DNA from: Ampelomyces quisqualis
Lineage: Eukaryota; Ascomycota; Dothideomycetes; Pleosporales; Phaeosphaeriaceae
Length of the DNA: 64,000 nt
Direction of reading: 5' to 3'
Assembly: GCA_018398575.1 (NCBI GenBank)
Contig: JAGTXZ010000018.1
Span: 1,240,001 to 1,304,000, forward strand
Both the position numbers and the translations under genes were made by a program. Below the pieces are notes generated by a model. That model was not told the origin of the DNA. It was given only the letters and a program-made list of their open reading frames with translations, and searched no databases. How positions within the stretch are numbered: position 1 is the stretch's first letter; every line of letters begins with the position of its first letter. Positions 11,700 through 22,914 of this stretch are shown here, piece after piece.

Positions 11700-14600
11700 G
11701 CTGCGCAGCCTACACAAATACTAATTAATAGTAGTGCAGAACTAAGCACAATTAACAAGAGAGTTGTCTTACTTAAGAACTTCTTTTAGATTAACAGTGT
11801 AGCGCTGCTAACTATTTGTCTACTTAACTTAAGCACTGTGCCTAGCTTCTACGCTTATTAAGCTTATCTAATAATAAAGAATAACTAGAGCATAACTAAG
11901 TCCTTTACTACTATCTTATATAGAATTGCTAATGCAGTATAACCTGTTATTTTAGGTTTACTAAGCCTAAAAGAGAGGCGTGTTATTATTAACTGCAAAT
12001 TAAAGTAGTAGCGCTACAAGCTTAACACTAAGACAATAAGAGTTAAAGACGCTAAAACCTTTATAGTATTTTTCTATAACAAGCTAAGTGTGTACGTAGT
12101 TCTAGTAGGCAGCCTATAGTTCTTTTCTCTAGAATGCTTATTATAGCCTGTTAAACTTAAGGACTTTAAAGACATTATAAACAGTAACGCTACTAACGCG
12201 CTGCTGTAGTACTATAGAGGTAACTACGCTATTAAGTTAAAAAAAGAAACTACAGCTCTATATAGGCTGCTCTATAACTTTTTACTAAAGAAGCTAAGCG
12301 TACTGCGTAACTACTTAGTAACAGCGCAAAGCCTAGGTTAGATCTAAGAAAGTATAAGCCTTGTAGAAGCACTTATTCTGTTTGTGCTTAAAAAAGATAG
12401 AATGCTATGCCTTTGCGTAGATTATTAAGGCCTTAACTAAGTTACTAAGAAGAATAGATTAGCTCTTCTCTTAATTAAAGAGACTCTTAATTAGCTCTGT
12501 AGATTAGTAAAGTTTACTAAGATTAATCTTAAGAATATATATTACTAGATTAGAATCTAGTAAAGTAATAAGTAGAAGATAGCGTTTTGTACACAATACA
12601 GCTACTTTAAGTATATAGTTATACCCTTTAGGCTAACTAACGCGCCTACTACGTTCTAAGAGTATATTAACAGAGCCTTAACCTTGTATTTAGATATCTT
12701 TTGCGTTGTTTATTTTAATAATATTCTAATCTTTTCTTAAAAGAGAGAGGATTATTAGAAACAGGTAAGAAAAATACTTACAAAGCTAAGAGAATACAGT
12801 TTTTTTGTTAACTTAAAGAAGTGTACCTTTGCTACTAACTAAGTTAAGTTCTTAAGGTTTATTATACACCTTAATAGCGTTACAATAGATCTAAAACAGG
12901 TTCGCGTAGTTATTAATTAGCCTACGCTAACGTCCTTTAAGGATGTTTAAGTCTTCTTAAGCTTTGTAAACTTCTACTAACGCTTTATATAGAGTTTCTT
13001 TGTTATTATTAACTTAATTACTAATCTTCTAAAAGGATTAGTTTAAAGGAAGAAGTCTAGCTCTTTTAACTAGCCTAACGCTGTAGAGAAAGCAAAGCAA
13101 CAGCTACACAACAGGTTTGCAACTGTGCCTATCCTACAGCACTATAATTATACACTTCTATCTAAGTTAGAAACTAATACCTCTATTTAGAAAGTAGTAA
13201 GCATTTTCTTTTAACTCTATACAGATAGAAACTAGCACTCTGTAGCCTTCTAGTTAAGAAAGCTCTTGCCTGCAAAAAGAAACTACTATATATACAACCT
13301 AGAGCTCCTTACTATTATTATAGTAGTGCAGCACTAGCGTTACTACGTTAAGACGCTAGTAATTTAGTTAGAAATATAGACAGACTATAATAACCTACGC
13401 AGCTTTATAGGCACGTTAACCCTGTCTAAAAGATAGGCTAGCTAGGTAATAAAGCTAGCTACTTATAACTTTAAGATTAAGTATTAGTCTAAAAAGACAA
13501 ATCCTGTAGATAGGCCTTTAAGGCAACTTGTAGACAATAGTAATACGCTAGATATTTAACTATTAGATATGTTACTAGCACTGCAAAAGAAGTTGTAGCT
13601 AGCAGAAACCTAAGCTAAGCTACCTAGTAAAGAGCTAGCGTTAGTAAAAAGCTAGACAATAGCTTAATAGTAAGTAGGCACTCTACATCTTAATAAAGAT
13701 GTTTCTATAAGCCTAGCGCACAGTGTTAAGGCAACAGCTACAAGCTATAGCTCTAATTAAGAAAACTCTAAGAGTAGACTAGTAATAACCTATAAGGTTA
13801 CGCAGTTACAAAGCCTAACGTACAGCGTTAAGGCAATAGCTAGAAGCTATAGCCTTAATTAGAAGAACCCTAAGAGTAGACTAGTAATAACCTATAGGGT
13901 TACACAGTTACAAAGCCTAACGTACAGCGTTAAGGCAATAGCTAGAAGCTACAGCTCTAATTAGAAGATTTCTAAGAGTAGACTAGTAATAGCCTAAAGG
14001 GTTACGCAGTTCTAAGCAAGAGTTATAGCCTTAGAAAAGTTAGCTTATAAAGAACTTTCTAAGTCCTTCTTTAAGATCTATGTATAAGTATAACAGAATA
14101 ACCTAGAAGCAGTTACAATACGTAAGGACGTTAAATCTCTAGCGTTTGCCTATTAAGGTAATAGCAAACGCCTAAGGCACTAGAAGCTTAATACTTTAGG
14201 TAGCCTTTAGTTTAAGAACTAATTATATATTCTACTAGAACTAGCTCTTAGAGCTAAGCTCCTTAAGCTGTATTATAACAATCTACTTACTAGCTATTTT
14301 AGGTAGACTAAAACGCTTAAGCTTGTAGCCTAATACTACTATTAGCCTAGGCTTAAGAAAGAGCTTAAGAAGTATATTAACTCTTACTTAGTATGCTAAG
14401 GCACAAAGTTGCTTAAGCAGCGCTTTACTAGCGTGTTAAACGCGCTTTTTTAACCTTAGAGACTATAGTAAGAAATTATAATAGATTTTGTTATAGGCTT
14501 ACTACTTGCTAAGCGCTACAGCGTTATATACAACGTAATACTTATTATAGTTAATAGGTACACAAAAATAGCTAAGTATATCTCTATATAAAAAACAGTT

Positions 14601-15500
14601 ACTACTTTATAATTAGTAGATCTATTCTAAGAACACGTTGTATAATTCTTTGGCTTGCCTAAAGGTATTATATTAGATTAAGAAAGTGTCTTTACTTTTT
14701 AGTTCTAAGTAGACTTCTACTTTGTAGCAAAGGTAAAGCGCTAGCTTAGCACTACCTTCTATCTGTAAACAGACAGCTAAACAAAGTGTTAAAATTAAAC
14801 ACTAAAGTAATACTTAAGAGCTTTTATAGGTAATTAACCTAATAATTAGGTACACTTTCTATTACTAGTAGAGTTTGTATATAATAATACTAGATAGGCT
14901 ACATTAAGAGTATCTCTATTCTTTGCCTACTATAGGTTCTACTTACGCCTTAACTGCAAGCTAACAGCGCCTACTAAAGTTTCTAGCATTAAAGAAAAGT
15001 TACAGAAGCTTATATAAACTTAGAACGCTTTAGCTAATTACTAGAACAAAAGTTTGTAATACTAAGAACAATATTACAATATAAAATACAGGCTCTAAGA
15101 GTTTAAACTAGAAGATATAGTTTTTTTATTAACAAAGTATCTGCGCTTACGCAGCGCTAGTAGAAAGCTATTACTGCGCTAGATAGGCTCTTTCTTAGTA
15201 AAAGAGCAAATTAGCTTATAAGCTTTTAGGATCTTACTCTTATTCTATATAAGAATCTACCTAGTATTCTATACCTTCTTACTTTAGCTGTTTATAGCTA
15301 AGAAGGAAAAAGAGTTAACTTTACCTAAGCCTATTAATCTAAACAATAGTAAAGAACTATAATAATACTATAAGGTTAAAGCTGTGTTAGTAAAGAGGCG
15401 TAACAAGTATTTAGTAAATTACCTAGTAAAATAGAAAGGCTAGCTCTTAGAATATAATAAATAGGTTAATTAAAAAGATATAGACAAATTACTTATAGAA
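11700..15500 (+). pseudogene. pol relic of element 2 (RT-RNaseH-IN-chromodomain)
   Basis: Landmarks read through RIP stops: RT DY.GLN.VTKKNR near 12420, FTKINLKN near 12512, catalytic box VYFNNILIFS (from VYLDD) near 12708-12737, RNase H up to about 13450, integrase DFVIGLL...VNRYTKIAKYI near 14485-14580, and a chromodomain YLV..K.G.LLEYN near 15410-15470. Both catalytic Asp of the RT box are now Asn. The domain order puts it in the chromoviruses. It is a different family from element 1, as the LTRs share no similarity. Confidence 0.75.
13709..14014 (+). repeat. 102-bp in-frame tandem repeat inside element 2 pol
   Basis: Three units start at 13709, 13811 and 13913 with a 102-bp period. Each encodes 34 residues (pattern SLTYSVKAIARSYS...KSRLVITY.VTQLQ). 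The array sits between the RNase H end and the integrase, the same place as the 99-bp array in element 1, but the unit sequence is unrelated. Confidence 0.8.
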
Positions 15501-15540
15501 AAGTATAACTAGAGAAGAGATTAATTACTTATATAATTAA

Positions 15541-15600
15541 TATACAAAAAAAAAAAAAAAAAAAGAGAGAAAGAAAACAAAAGAAAAAAAGAAAAACATA
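15541..15600 (+). repeat. Purine-rich A tract after element 2 pol
   Basis: A run of about 19 A followed by GAGAGAAAGAAAAC-type purines, just after the chromodomain. It could be an internal polypurine tract or a simple repeat. The true 3' polypurine tract would be expected next to the LTR at 17053. Confidence 0.4.
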
Positions 15601-16742
15601 AGAAAATAAAGGCGCCTTACTAGTGTACTGCTAGCGCTTTAGTAGCGCAGCTAAGTATAACTACTAGCTTAGCCTAAGAACTTATTATTATCTTTATTAG
15701 CCTTATAGAAGCTTAAAAAGCCTAGTAAATTATTACTAAGCTCTTTATCTTCTACCTCTTTCTACTGTTTTTAGAGAATAATATTACTTAACTTTAATAG
15801 AACTTTACTCTTTACTAACGCTGTTACAGCGCGCACTAGGTAACTTAATAGGTCTAAGCCCTTAACGCGCTTAGACGTAGGCTTTTTAGTAAGACTAGCT
15901 AAAGCTAAGTACTTTTTAGGCTTAGGCTTAAGCTTAGGTTTAGCCTTAGGCTTAGCTTTAGCCTTAGCTTTAGCCTTGCTTTTACTCTTCTTCTTAGAAG
16001 AAGGCATAAGGCTAGAGCTTTTCTAGAGAAAAGTTTTATCTCTATCCTTACTCCTACTACTACTACTACTCTTAGACCTAGGCTTAGACCTAGAGGAAGA
16101 CTCTTCTTCTTTTATATTAAGGTTAGAGTTAGACTGCGCGTTAGCCTTGCTAAGAGAAAAGAAGTTAGCCTAAACGCTGTTAGAACGCTAGCGCAGTAAC
16201 TATAAGAAATAAGAAAAATAACTTACTTAAGCCTATAGTAAGTTAAAGATGCCTTTTACTATAGTAGACAGGTAGTTAGTTACTTTAACTTATAGAATCT
16301 AGATCTTATTACTCTTAGGCTAATAATAACTTCTATACTTAACCTCTATGTGTAGAAAAAGCTTTACTAAGCTAGTTTACTAGCGTAGTAATATCTTTTA
16401 CGTAGTAACTATAATAAGATTAGGCTTTTCTTTAGTAGTAAGGCGCTACTACTACTAGTAAATAGTATTCTAGCCTTTAATAAAATTAGTAAAGACCTTA
16501 GAGTAAGGCTTTTGCTTACTCTAGTAAGGGCTATAGCGTAGGCTACTAACTATAAGGTTATAATAGGTGCTAGTAAGCCTTAAGCTCTTAGTATAGTAGA
16601 GGAAAATTAAAATTACTAACTTAATATTAGGGACGCTACTACAGCAAGTAACAGGCGTAGCTTAAGCACTAAGTTAGTAATATTGCAATGCTAGCGTTAT
16701 ACTACTTATAAGAATAGTAAAAGTAGTAGGCAGAGTAGGCAT
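15600..16742 (-). pseudogene. Decayed antisense reading frame inside element 2
   Basis: On the - strand, from an ATG at 16742 down to about 15600, one frame carries only TAG/TAA stops (RIP type) over about 380 codons. The N-terminal two thirds look like an ordinary globular protein (segments such as VFTNFIKG, VKVTNYLSTIVKGIFNLL). The C-terminal third is basic and Ser/Lys/Pro/Ala-rich, including a K-A/K-P repeat in the intact 78-codon piece 15771-16007. I recognise no family. It lies between chromodomain and 3' LTR, antisense to gag-pol. A chance open frame in TAG-rich DNA cannot be excluded, but the length and the sharp change from globular to basic composition favour a former gene. Confidence 0.5.
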
Positions 16743-17052
16743 AGTACTTATAATAATTAATATAAGTGCAATAGAGTTGCAATAGTATAGAGCTAGTAGA
16801 TAGTATAGTAGCAGAATAATACAGTTGTTACTAAAAGAATAGAAGAGATTACGTACACAAAGTTTTGCTATATTTCTACTATTACTATAGCTACTAGCTG
16901 CCTCTTAGATTTACTTAGAGTTTTAGTCTTAGTATAATAATAGCTTTATAGTAAACAGCTCTATAATAATAATATTAAGTATATACTAATAAACTTAATG
17001 TTATTAAATTGCTAAGATAGTAATTCTAAAGAAAAAAGAATAATTATAAAGA

Positions 17053-17314
17053 TACTATAGCGTAAAGCTATTAGTTGTATAGTAATACGCCTACGCTACT
17101 ATAATGCTACTTTAGCTATTATACGCGTAGAATACGCACAGCTACTCTAGCGTCTTAACAGCACTATACTAGCGCAGACCTAGTATATTCTAGTTATAAA
17201 GACACGCGTCTAGTTATATCTATAAAAGAGTAGTTCTACACTAAAGCTGCAGAATAAGAATTAACTTACTTTTACCTATACTACTATTGTTATCTTATAA
17301 CTTTGCTACTATAC
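17053..17314 (+). repeat. Element 2 3' LTR
   Basis: Copy of 10193-10454 with many transitions (TGC to TAC, GCG to GTA and so on). The start TA corresponds to TG in the 5' copy. Confidence 0.75.
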
Positions 17315-17690
17315 AAACCTCTTATATATAGCTATAGCGCGTAAGATATTAGTAATTAACTTAAGTAGAGTTACTACTATAGTAAGGTACTATAATAAGT
17401 AATAAATATAAGACAAGTATATTATATAAACAGGTAGTATAGTAACTGTTAAAGACGCGTAACTACGTATAGTAGAACGTACTATAAAGAATAAAAAAGC
17501 TAGTATTATATATTAGGCTAAGCGTAATCTAAATAGCTTACGTGCTAATAATCTCTATCTATATTAAAAAACAGTACTAGATATATCTTAAAATGTACAG
17601 TAGCTGTATAGCTCTAATGCCTTAGCTTTTAATTATCTAAAAGGTCTACATTTAGGTAGTGCCCGCACTACAATAGCAGTTATTGACATG
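17315..17690. other. AT-rich flank ending at a sharp composition boundary
   Basis: RIP-like sequence continues to about 17,650. Within about 40 bp it gives way to GC-balanced DNA (from GACATGTGCGCTCG at about 17,686). No gene recognised. Confidence 0.55.
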
Positions 17691-17710
17691 TGCGCTCGTT
17701 GAGCTCGGTA

Positions 17711-17738
17711 GCACCACCAAGCGGAGCGAAGGTGGTGC
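17711..17738. repeat. Inverted repeat just inside the gene-rich side
   Basis: GCACCACC (17711-17718) and GGTGGTGC (17731-17738) form an 8-bp perfect stem with a 12-nt loop. It lies between the AT-rich block and the polymerase gene. It may be the edge of an unmutated element or part of the promoter; function unknown. Confidence 0.4.
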
Positions 17739-18069
17739 GTGGCGCGAGTACAGGCCAAAAAAAGTAGCTTCAAATCTCAGATATAATAGATGTAATAACG
17801 GGCGTGTTGTGTTGTAATCTGCGCGTCAAGGACGCGTCGCAATTTGGGTGGGCTACGCTAACAATACATGACAAGGCTAAGACGATGGGCTCTACTCCGT
17901 ATCGGTAACATTCAATATTACATCTTGGCGCGTTGACAGTTTAGTCGTGCCCGTCATGACGACAGCACGCCGCGACGTCCGCAGCCTTTCACCACGGCCC
18001 ATAGATTCTTCGTACGCGAGGACTCTGGCTGCCGTCACCATGCGATAGCAGTCGCTTCTTCACGCGACC

Positions 18070-21000
18070 ATGCGCTGCAGCTCCTGCCGCTCGCTCGCCG
18101 CGAATGCCGCCCGCCCCGCGAATGCAGGCCGCCCCGCGAATGCAGCCCACCGCCCACGCCTCGTCGCCCGGCAGACTCCCTCCAGCACGCAGACTCCTTT
18201 CAGCACGCAGACTCCCTCCAGCACGCAGACTCCCTCCAGCACGCAGACTCCCTCCAGCACGCAGACTCCCTCCAGCACGCAGACTCCCTCCAGCACGCAG
18301 ACTCCCTCCAGCACGCAGACTCCCTCCAGCACGCAGACTCCCTCCAGCACAAGAGCGGCAGCCGGCAGCCACGAGCAGCCCACGGGCCTGAACCGTACGC
18401 GCCCACCATGACACGCAAGCACGCAAGCACTCGCTCACCCATCTGCAGTCCCCTCGCACGCCCGCTTCAACGAAATCGGCGTGCAGCAGCTCTCCAGCCA
18501 CGTCCACGCCCAGGTCTTCCCCGGCGCAGCCACCCGCGCCCCGCCCCAGCTCGTCGCCCTTTCCCAGGACCACCTCGCCCGCCATGCCCTGCTCGGCAAG
18601 AACCAGGACTCGACCCCGCCCCTCGCCTTCGACCTGCCCGACCTGCACGGCCCCACGCTGGACGAGCACTTCCACAAGCTGGGCATGGACGCCGCCGAAC
18701 CCTACTTGGGCATGGCCAAACACCTGGCACGGGCACACCCCCCTCCCCCACCGCAACAGTGGGTGCGCCAGAGTGGTTGGACCAAGTACAACAGCGACGG
18801 CTCCACGGAAGCCGTGCACGCCCCCGACGAGTCGATGCTCGTCTTCGACACCGAGGTCATGTGGAAAGAGACGTCTTTTGCCTGCATGGCCTGTGCCGTC
18901 AGCCCCACAGCCTGGTATGCCTGGCTATCCCCCTGGCTGCTGCGAGAATCACCGTCGGACCGCCACCTCATACCCCTCGGCGACACGTCAACACATCGCA
19001 TCATCGTCGGACACAACGTTGGCTACGACAGAGCGCGCGTAGCAGAAGAATACAACATTGCGCAATCCAACAACTGCTTCATCGACACCATGTCGCTACA
19101 CGTTGCCTCGAATGGCATGTGCTCGAGACAGCGCCCATCGTGGATGAAGCACAAGAAGAATCGAGAGCTGGTAGACAGTGTCGCTGGCGGCGACAACAAT
19201 GTGGCAATGGCCGAGTTACTCGGTCCAGCACCCGACCAAGACGAGGAGCTTTGGATGGGAAGGAGTGCCGTCAACTCGCTGCGCGAGGTGGCCAAGTTCC
19301 ATTGCGACATTACCATGGACAAGCAAAGACGAGAGTATTTTGGCCAACTCGACAGGGACGGCATTTGTGAACGATTGGATGAGCTCCTTGACTACTGTGC
19401 AGCCGACGTAGATACCACCCATCGAGTCTACCAAAAAGTTTTTCCTCTATTCATCGAAACCTGTCCACACCCTGTCAGTTTCGCCGCCCTCCGATTCCTA
19501 GCTGCTGAGATATTACCTGTCAACGAGACATGGGACGCATACATCAACAACGCCGAAGCCACGTTCCACAAACTCGATGATGCTGTCCGAGAACGACTTG
19601 CCTCCCTGGCCGACAAGGCACTTGAGATGAAGCATCAGCCGGAAGCTTACGAGAACGACCCGTGGCTACGTCAACTAGACTGGTCGGGCCAGGAGATACG
19701 AATGGTCAAGGGAAAGAAGAAGGGTGACCCACCTCGACCGGCGGCACGACAGAAAATGCCGGGAATGCCCGCCTGGTACAAGGGTCTTTTCGTCAAGAGT
19801 ACCGGGCCCATGAACTTGACCGTCCGTACCAGAGTAGCGCCTATTCTGCTCAGACTCTCCTGGGATGGCTACCCGCTAGTTTGGTCTGATGAGCACGGCT
19901 GGACATACCAAGTTCCCATGGATAAAGTAGTCGCGTACAACGACAAGGGCATCAAGGAGCTGGACATGTCCGAAGAAGAGAACCTCAGGCTGCGCGATGA
20001 CCGGCAACATGCATACTTCAAAATTCCTCACAAGGATGGCCCACAAGCACGATGCGCAAATCCACTCGCCAAAGGCTACTTGCAATACTTTGAAAAGGGT
20101 AAGCTGACTTCTGAGTATGCATACGCAAAAGAGGCCTTGGATATGAATGCCTCGTGCTCCTACTGGATCAGCGCAAGAGATAGGATCATGTCTCAGATGG
20201 TTGTCTACAACGACCAAATTCCCGACGCACCCGACTTGGCTTCTGCGTCTACCGAGGCGGCTTGTGGCAACAAGGTCGGCTTCATCTTGCCACAAGTCAT
20301 ACCCATGGGAACCATTACTCGGAGAAGTGTCGAGAACACATGGTTGACAGCAAGCAACGCCAAGAAGAATCGTGTCGGCTCCGAGCTCAAATCAATGGTC
20401 CGAGCACCGCAGGGCTACTGTTTTGTCGGGGCAGACGTCGACTCTCAAGAGCTCTGGATCGCTAGTCTGATCGGCGATGCTACTTTCAAGCTCCATGGCG
20501 GCAATGCCGTTGGCTTCATGACCCTAGAGGGCACCAAAGCAGCCGGCACCGACTTGCATTCTCGTACGGCGGGCATTCTGGGAATATCAAGAAACGATGC
20601 CAAGGTCTTCAACTACGGTCGCATATATGGTGCTGGACTGAAGTTTGCATCCACTTTATTGCGCCAGTTTAATCCAAGCCTGACGGATGCAGAAACAACC
20701 AAGACTGCCGAAGACCTCTATTCGAATACCAAGGGCAAGAAGACTAACAGGAAGCTTCTCCATGAACGACCCTTCTGGAGAGGCGGCACCGAGTCGTTTG
20801 TCTTCAACAAGCTGGAAGACTTTGCCGAACAACAAAGACCGAGGACCCCAGTCTTGGGAGCCGCCATCACTGAAGCGCTGCAACGGCGGTACCTATCCAA
20901 GGGCGGCTTCATGACCTCGCGAATCAATTGGGCTATCCAATCATCCGGTGTCGACTACCTCCATCTCCTCATCGTGTCCATGGACTATCTCACTCGAAGA

Positions 21001-21765
21001 TACAACCTCGACGCGCGATTGTCGATTACCGTTCACGACGAGATTCGATATCTTGTCAAAGAGGAAGACAAGTACCGAGCTGCCATGGCCCTCCAAGTCG
21101 CCAATGTCTGGACCCGCGCCATGTTTTCCCAACAAATGGGCATCAACGAACTCCCCCAATCCTGCGCCTATTTCTCCGCCGTCGACATCGACCACGTCCT
21201 TCGCAAGGAAGTAGACATGGACTGCATCACGCCCAGCCATAGCGTCGCCATCCCCCACGGCGAAAGTCTCGACATGCTCTCTCTCCTGGCCAAAGGCGAT
21301 GCCGCGAGACTCGACCCTACCACCATTCCTACCAATCCCCCGAAAGTCGAACAATATACTAAAGCATACACACCCCGCACACCCGTCTTGTCGTCCCTTG
21401 GCGACTCAAATACTACATCAACGACTACGCTAGCATACATCAAAGCGCAAATATCCTCCGACGACAAAGAACTCCGCGATATCATGAAGCCCCTTTTTGC
21501 GCCGCGCGCACCACCGAAGCGTCGTAGTACTGCAGAGAAAGCCGTGCAAGACGTTAAACTTGCACAGGAGGAGATTGACAGAAGTGTTCTGCATGATCAG
21601 CAAATGATGCACATGATGCCTGTGAGTAATGCGTTTGGGGGTTCGTATAAGCGCGCGGGCAATGCGGGCCAGGGATTGAAGAAGACTGGCGGTGGGAACC
21701 CAGGCATGTGGAATCAGTATCAGATTCATCCGAGGAGTATAGGGCCACGGACGGCTAGAGTTTGA
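18070..21765 (+). CDS. MIP1: Mitochondrial DNA polymerase gamma (Mip1/POLG family)
   Basis: Replicates and proofreads mitochondrial DNA in the matrix. Model: exon 1 18070-18394, intron 18395-18448 (GTACGC...CTCAC...CAG, 54 bp), exon 2 18449-21765; 1213 residues. The intron removes an in-frame TGA at 18409 and joins the Arg-rich leader to the conserved start of family A polymerases (FNEIGVQQLS). Exonuclease motifs: FDTEV (Asp242, Glu244), GHNVGYDRA and YCAADVD. Polymerase motifs: A, GADVDSQELW (about 771); B, RNDAKVFNYGRIYGAG; C, VHDE (about 971). Residues 36-94 are ten TPSSTQ repeats from an 18-bp minisatellite, right after the presumed targeting presequence. Length fits fungal Mip1. A GTG start at 18481 would lose the presequence and is not credible. 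Confidence 0.93.
18175..18350 (+). repeat. 18-bp coding minisatellite in polymerase gamma leader
   Basis: Ten units of ACTCCCTCCAGCACGCAG (one variant, last one truncated), encoding TPSSTQ. Near-identity of units suggests recent expansion or homogenisation. Confidence 0.9.
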
Positions 21766-22583
21766 AGAATAGTGTTGGACGAGGAAGCGGGGGATTTCTG
21801 GTATATATATTGTTGTACGATAGTGTAACACCCAGGGCTGGATTACGTTTTGAATAGTCGCGGGATGTAGCAACCGCATCTTGTTTTATTTTTCTCTACA
21901 GCGCAGCATTATTGTATAGTTCATCCTAATTCAAAAACATTAACGCACCTTGTTTATTCTTCTTCTCTGCGTTGGTTACATATACCCCTTTGCATCCACA
22001 CGCAGGATGGACCTTACTATACATCGAAGAATTTTTTTTTACTAGGTAGTTGTGTTTAGTATAGCATATTAGCACTCGACAGCACAGTTATTCTAGATGC
22101 AGGTATAGCGTGTAGGGAATTCGTTCTTTCTTTGTTTCTGGCGGAGCGGAGTGGAAGAGCGGACGGGTTCCTCTGTGTTTGTGGCGGGTGTGTATGGGCT
22201 GAATAGTAGTGGCGAATGGACGGTGGGTGGAGGGGTGTTGAAAAGACTTGGGCCTTGGTTTGTTAAATGAATGTGGCTGTGGTGCGAGTTGTGGACAGAT
22301 GGCTGCGTGCTTGAAGAGGTTGTGGTTGTGTTTTGTGTGTAGTAGTGTTTGTGTCATGCTTCAAGGATGTAGACGGTTGATTACAGTATTTATTTTTCGT
22401 GGTGCTACATGCACCAAGAAGAACGGTCTATGGTAACCTTTCAAATGCAAATACATGAGCAACAACGCTACGCCATACTATGCCATGTTCCAAGTACGGG
22501 GTAGAGGGTGTCGGTCCATCATGCAACGCCCACCAAGGCGTCTATGCCCAATCATGCAAAACAAAACAAAGGTGAGAATCCAT
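21766..22583. other. Intergenic: polymerase 3' flank and 3' flank of the small mitochondrial gene
   Basis: Convergent 3' ends. No coding signal was seen; short ORFs in this stretch have no recognisable domains. Confidence 0.5.
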
Positions 22584-22914
22584 CTACACAATCAACAGCG
22601 TTTCAACGTTCGCGCCTGCGCTGCGCTCCTCCAGCCTGTTCCAGGCAATGTATGTGAGGCCGCCGCAGACGAGCCAGAGGAGAGGGACAGCGGCTTCGGC
22701 GTTGCCTGTCATAAGTAGATGAGTATTGCCCCTCGGAAGGTAAAACCATGGCTGGGGGTGGCGACTTACTTGGTGGCTCGGCCTGGCTGGCTAGCTGGAG
22801 GACGCGCGCTGCGCTGCTGCTGCTGCTGGAAGACGAGGAGTTGAAGCGGACGAAGCGCGCGGGGAGGCGAGCAGTCATGGGGGCGCGAGCTGCGAGGGTG
22901 CGAAGAGCGAACAT
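22584..22914 (-). CDS. Small mitochondrial single-pass membrane protein, unknown family
   Basis: Model: exon 1 22914-22770, intron 22769-22706 (GTAAGT...GACAG, 64 bp), exon 2 22705-22584; 88 residues. The N-terminus (MFALRTLAARAPMTARLPARF) is rich in Arg and Ala with no acidic residues, a typical matrix-targeting presequence, followed by a serine run. Exon 2 encodes one hydrophobic segment (VPLLWLVCGGLTYIAW) and a short polar tail. Targeting plus one membrane helix suggests an inner-membrane protein, perhaps a small respiratory-chain or assembly subunit, but I recognise no family. The splice is well supported: a consensus donor and in-frame joining. Confidence 0.65.

Larger units (their letters stand above)
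10193..17314 (+). mobile_element. RIP-degraded Ty3/Gypsy chromovirus (element 2), both LTRs present
   Basis: About 7.1 kb between two direct repeats (10193-10454 and 17053-17314). Internal order on the + strand is gag with CCHC knuckle, RT, RNase H, tandem repeats, integrase and chromodomain. An extra decayed reading frame on the - strand follows before the 3' LTR. The LTR copies differ by many changes, all transitions in the parts I compared. No target-site duplication could be read with confidence. All coding capacity is destroyed by stops. Confidence 0.85.

Noticed and set aside
18481..18483. GTG as start of the polymerase gamma gene
   Set aside because: Nuclear fungal genes start at ATG; an upstream ATG exon plus a 54-bp intron gives a targeting presequence and keeps the frame.
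17989..18819. 276-codon - strand ORF with repeated GGSLRA
   Set aside because: It is the antisense shadow of the TPSSTQ minisatellite and polymerase exon; no motif of its own.
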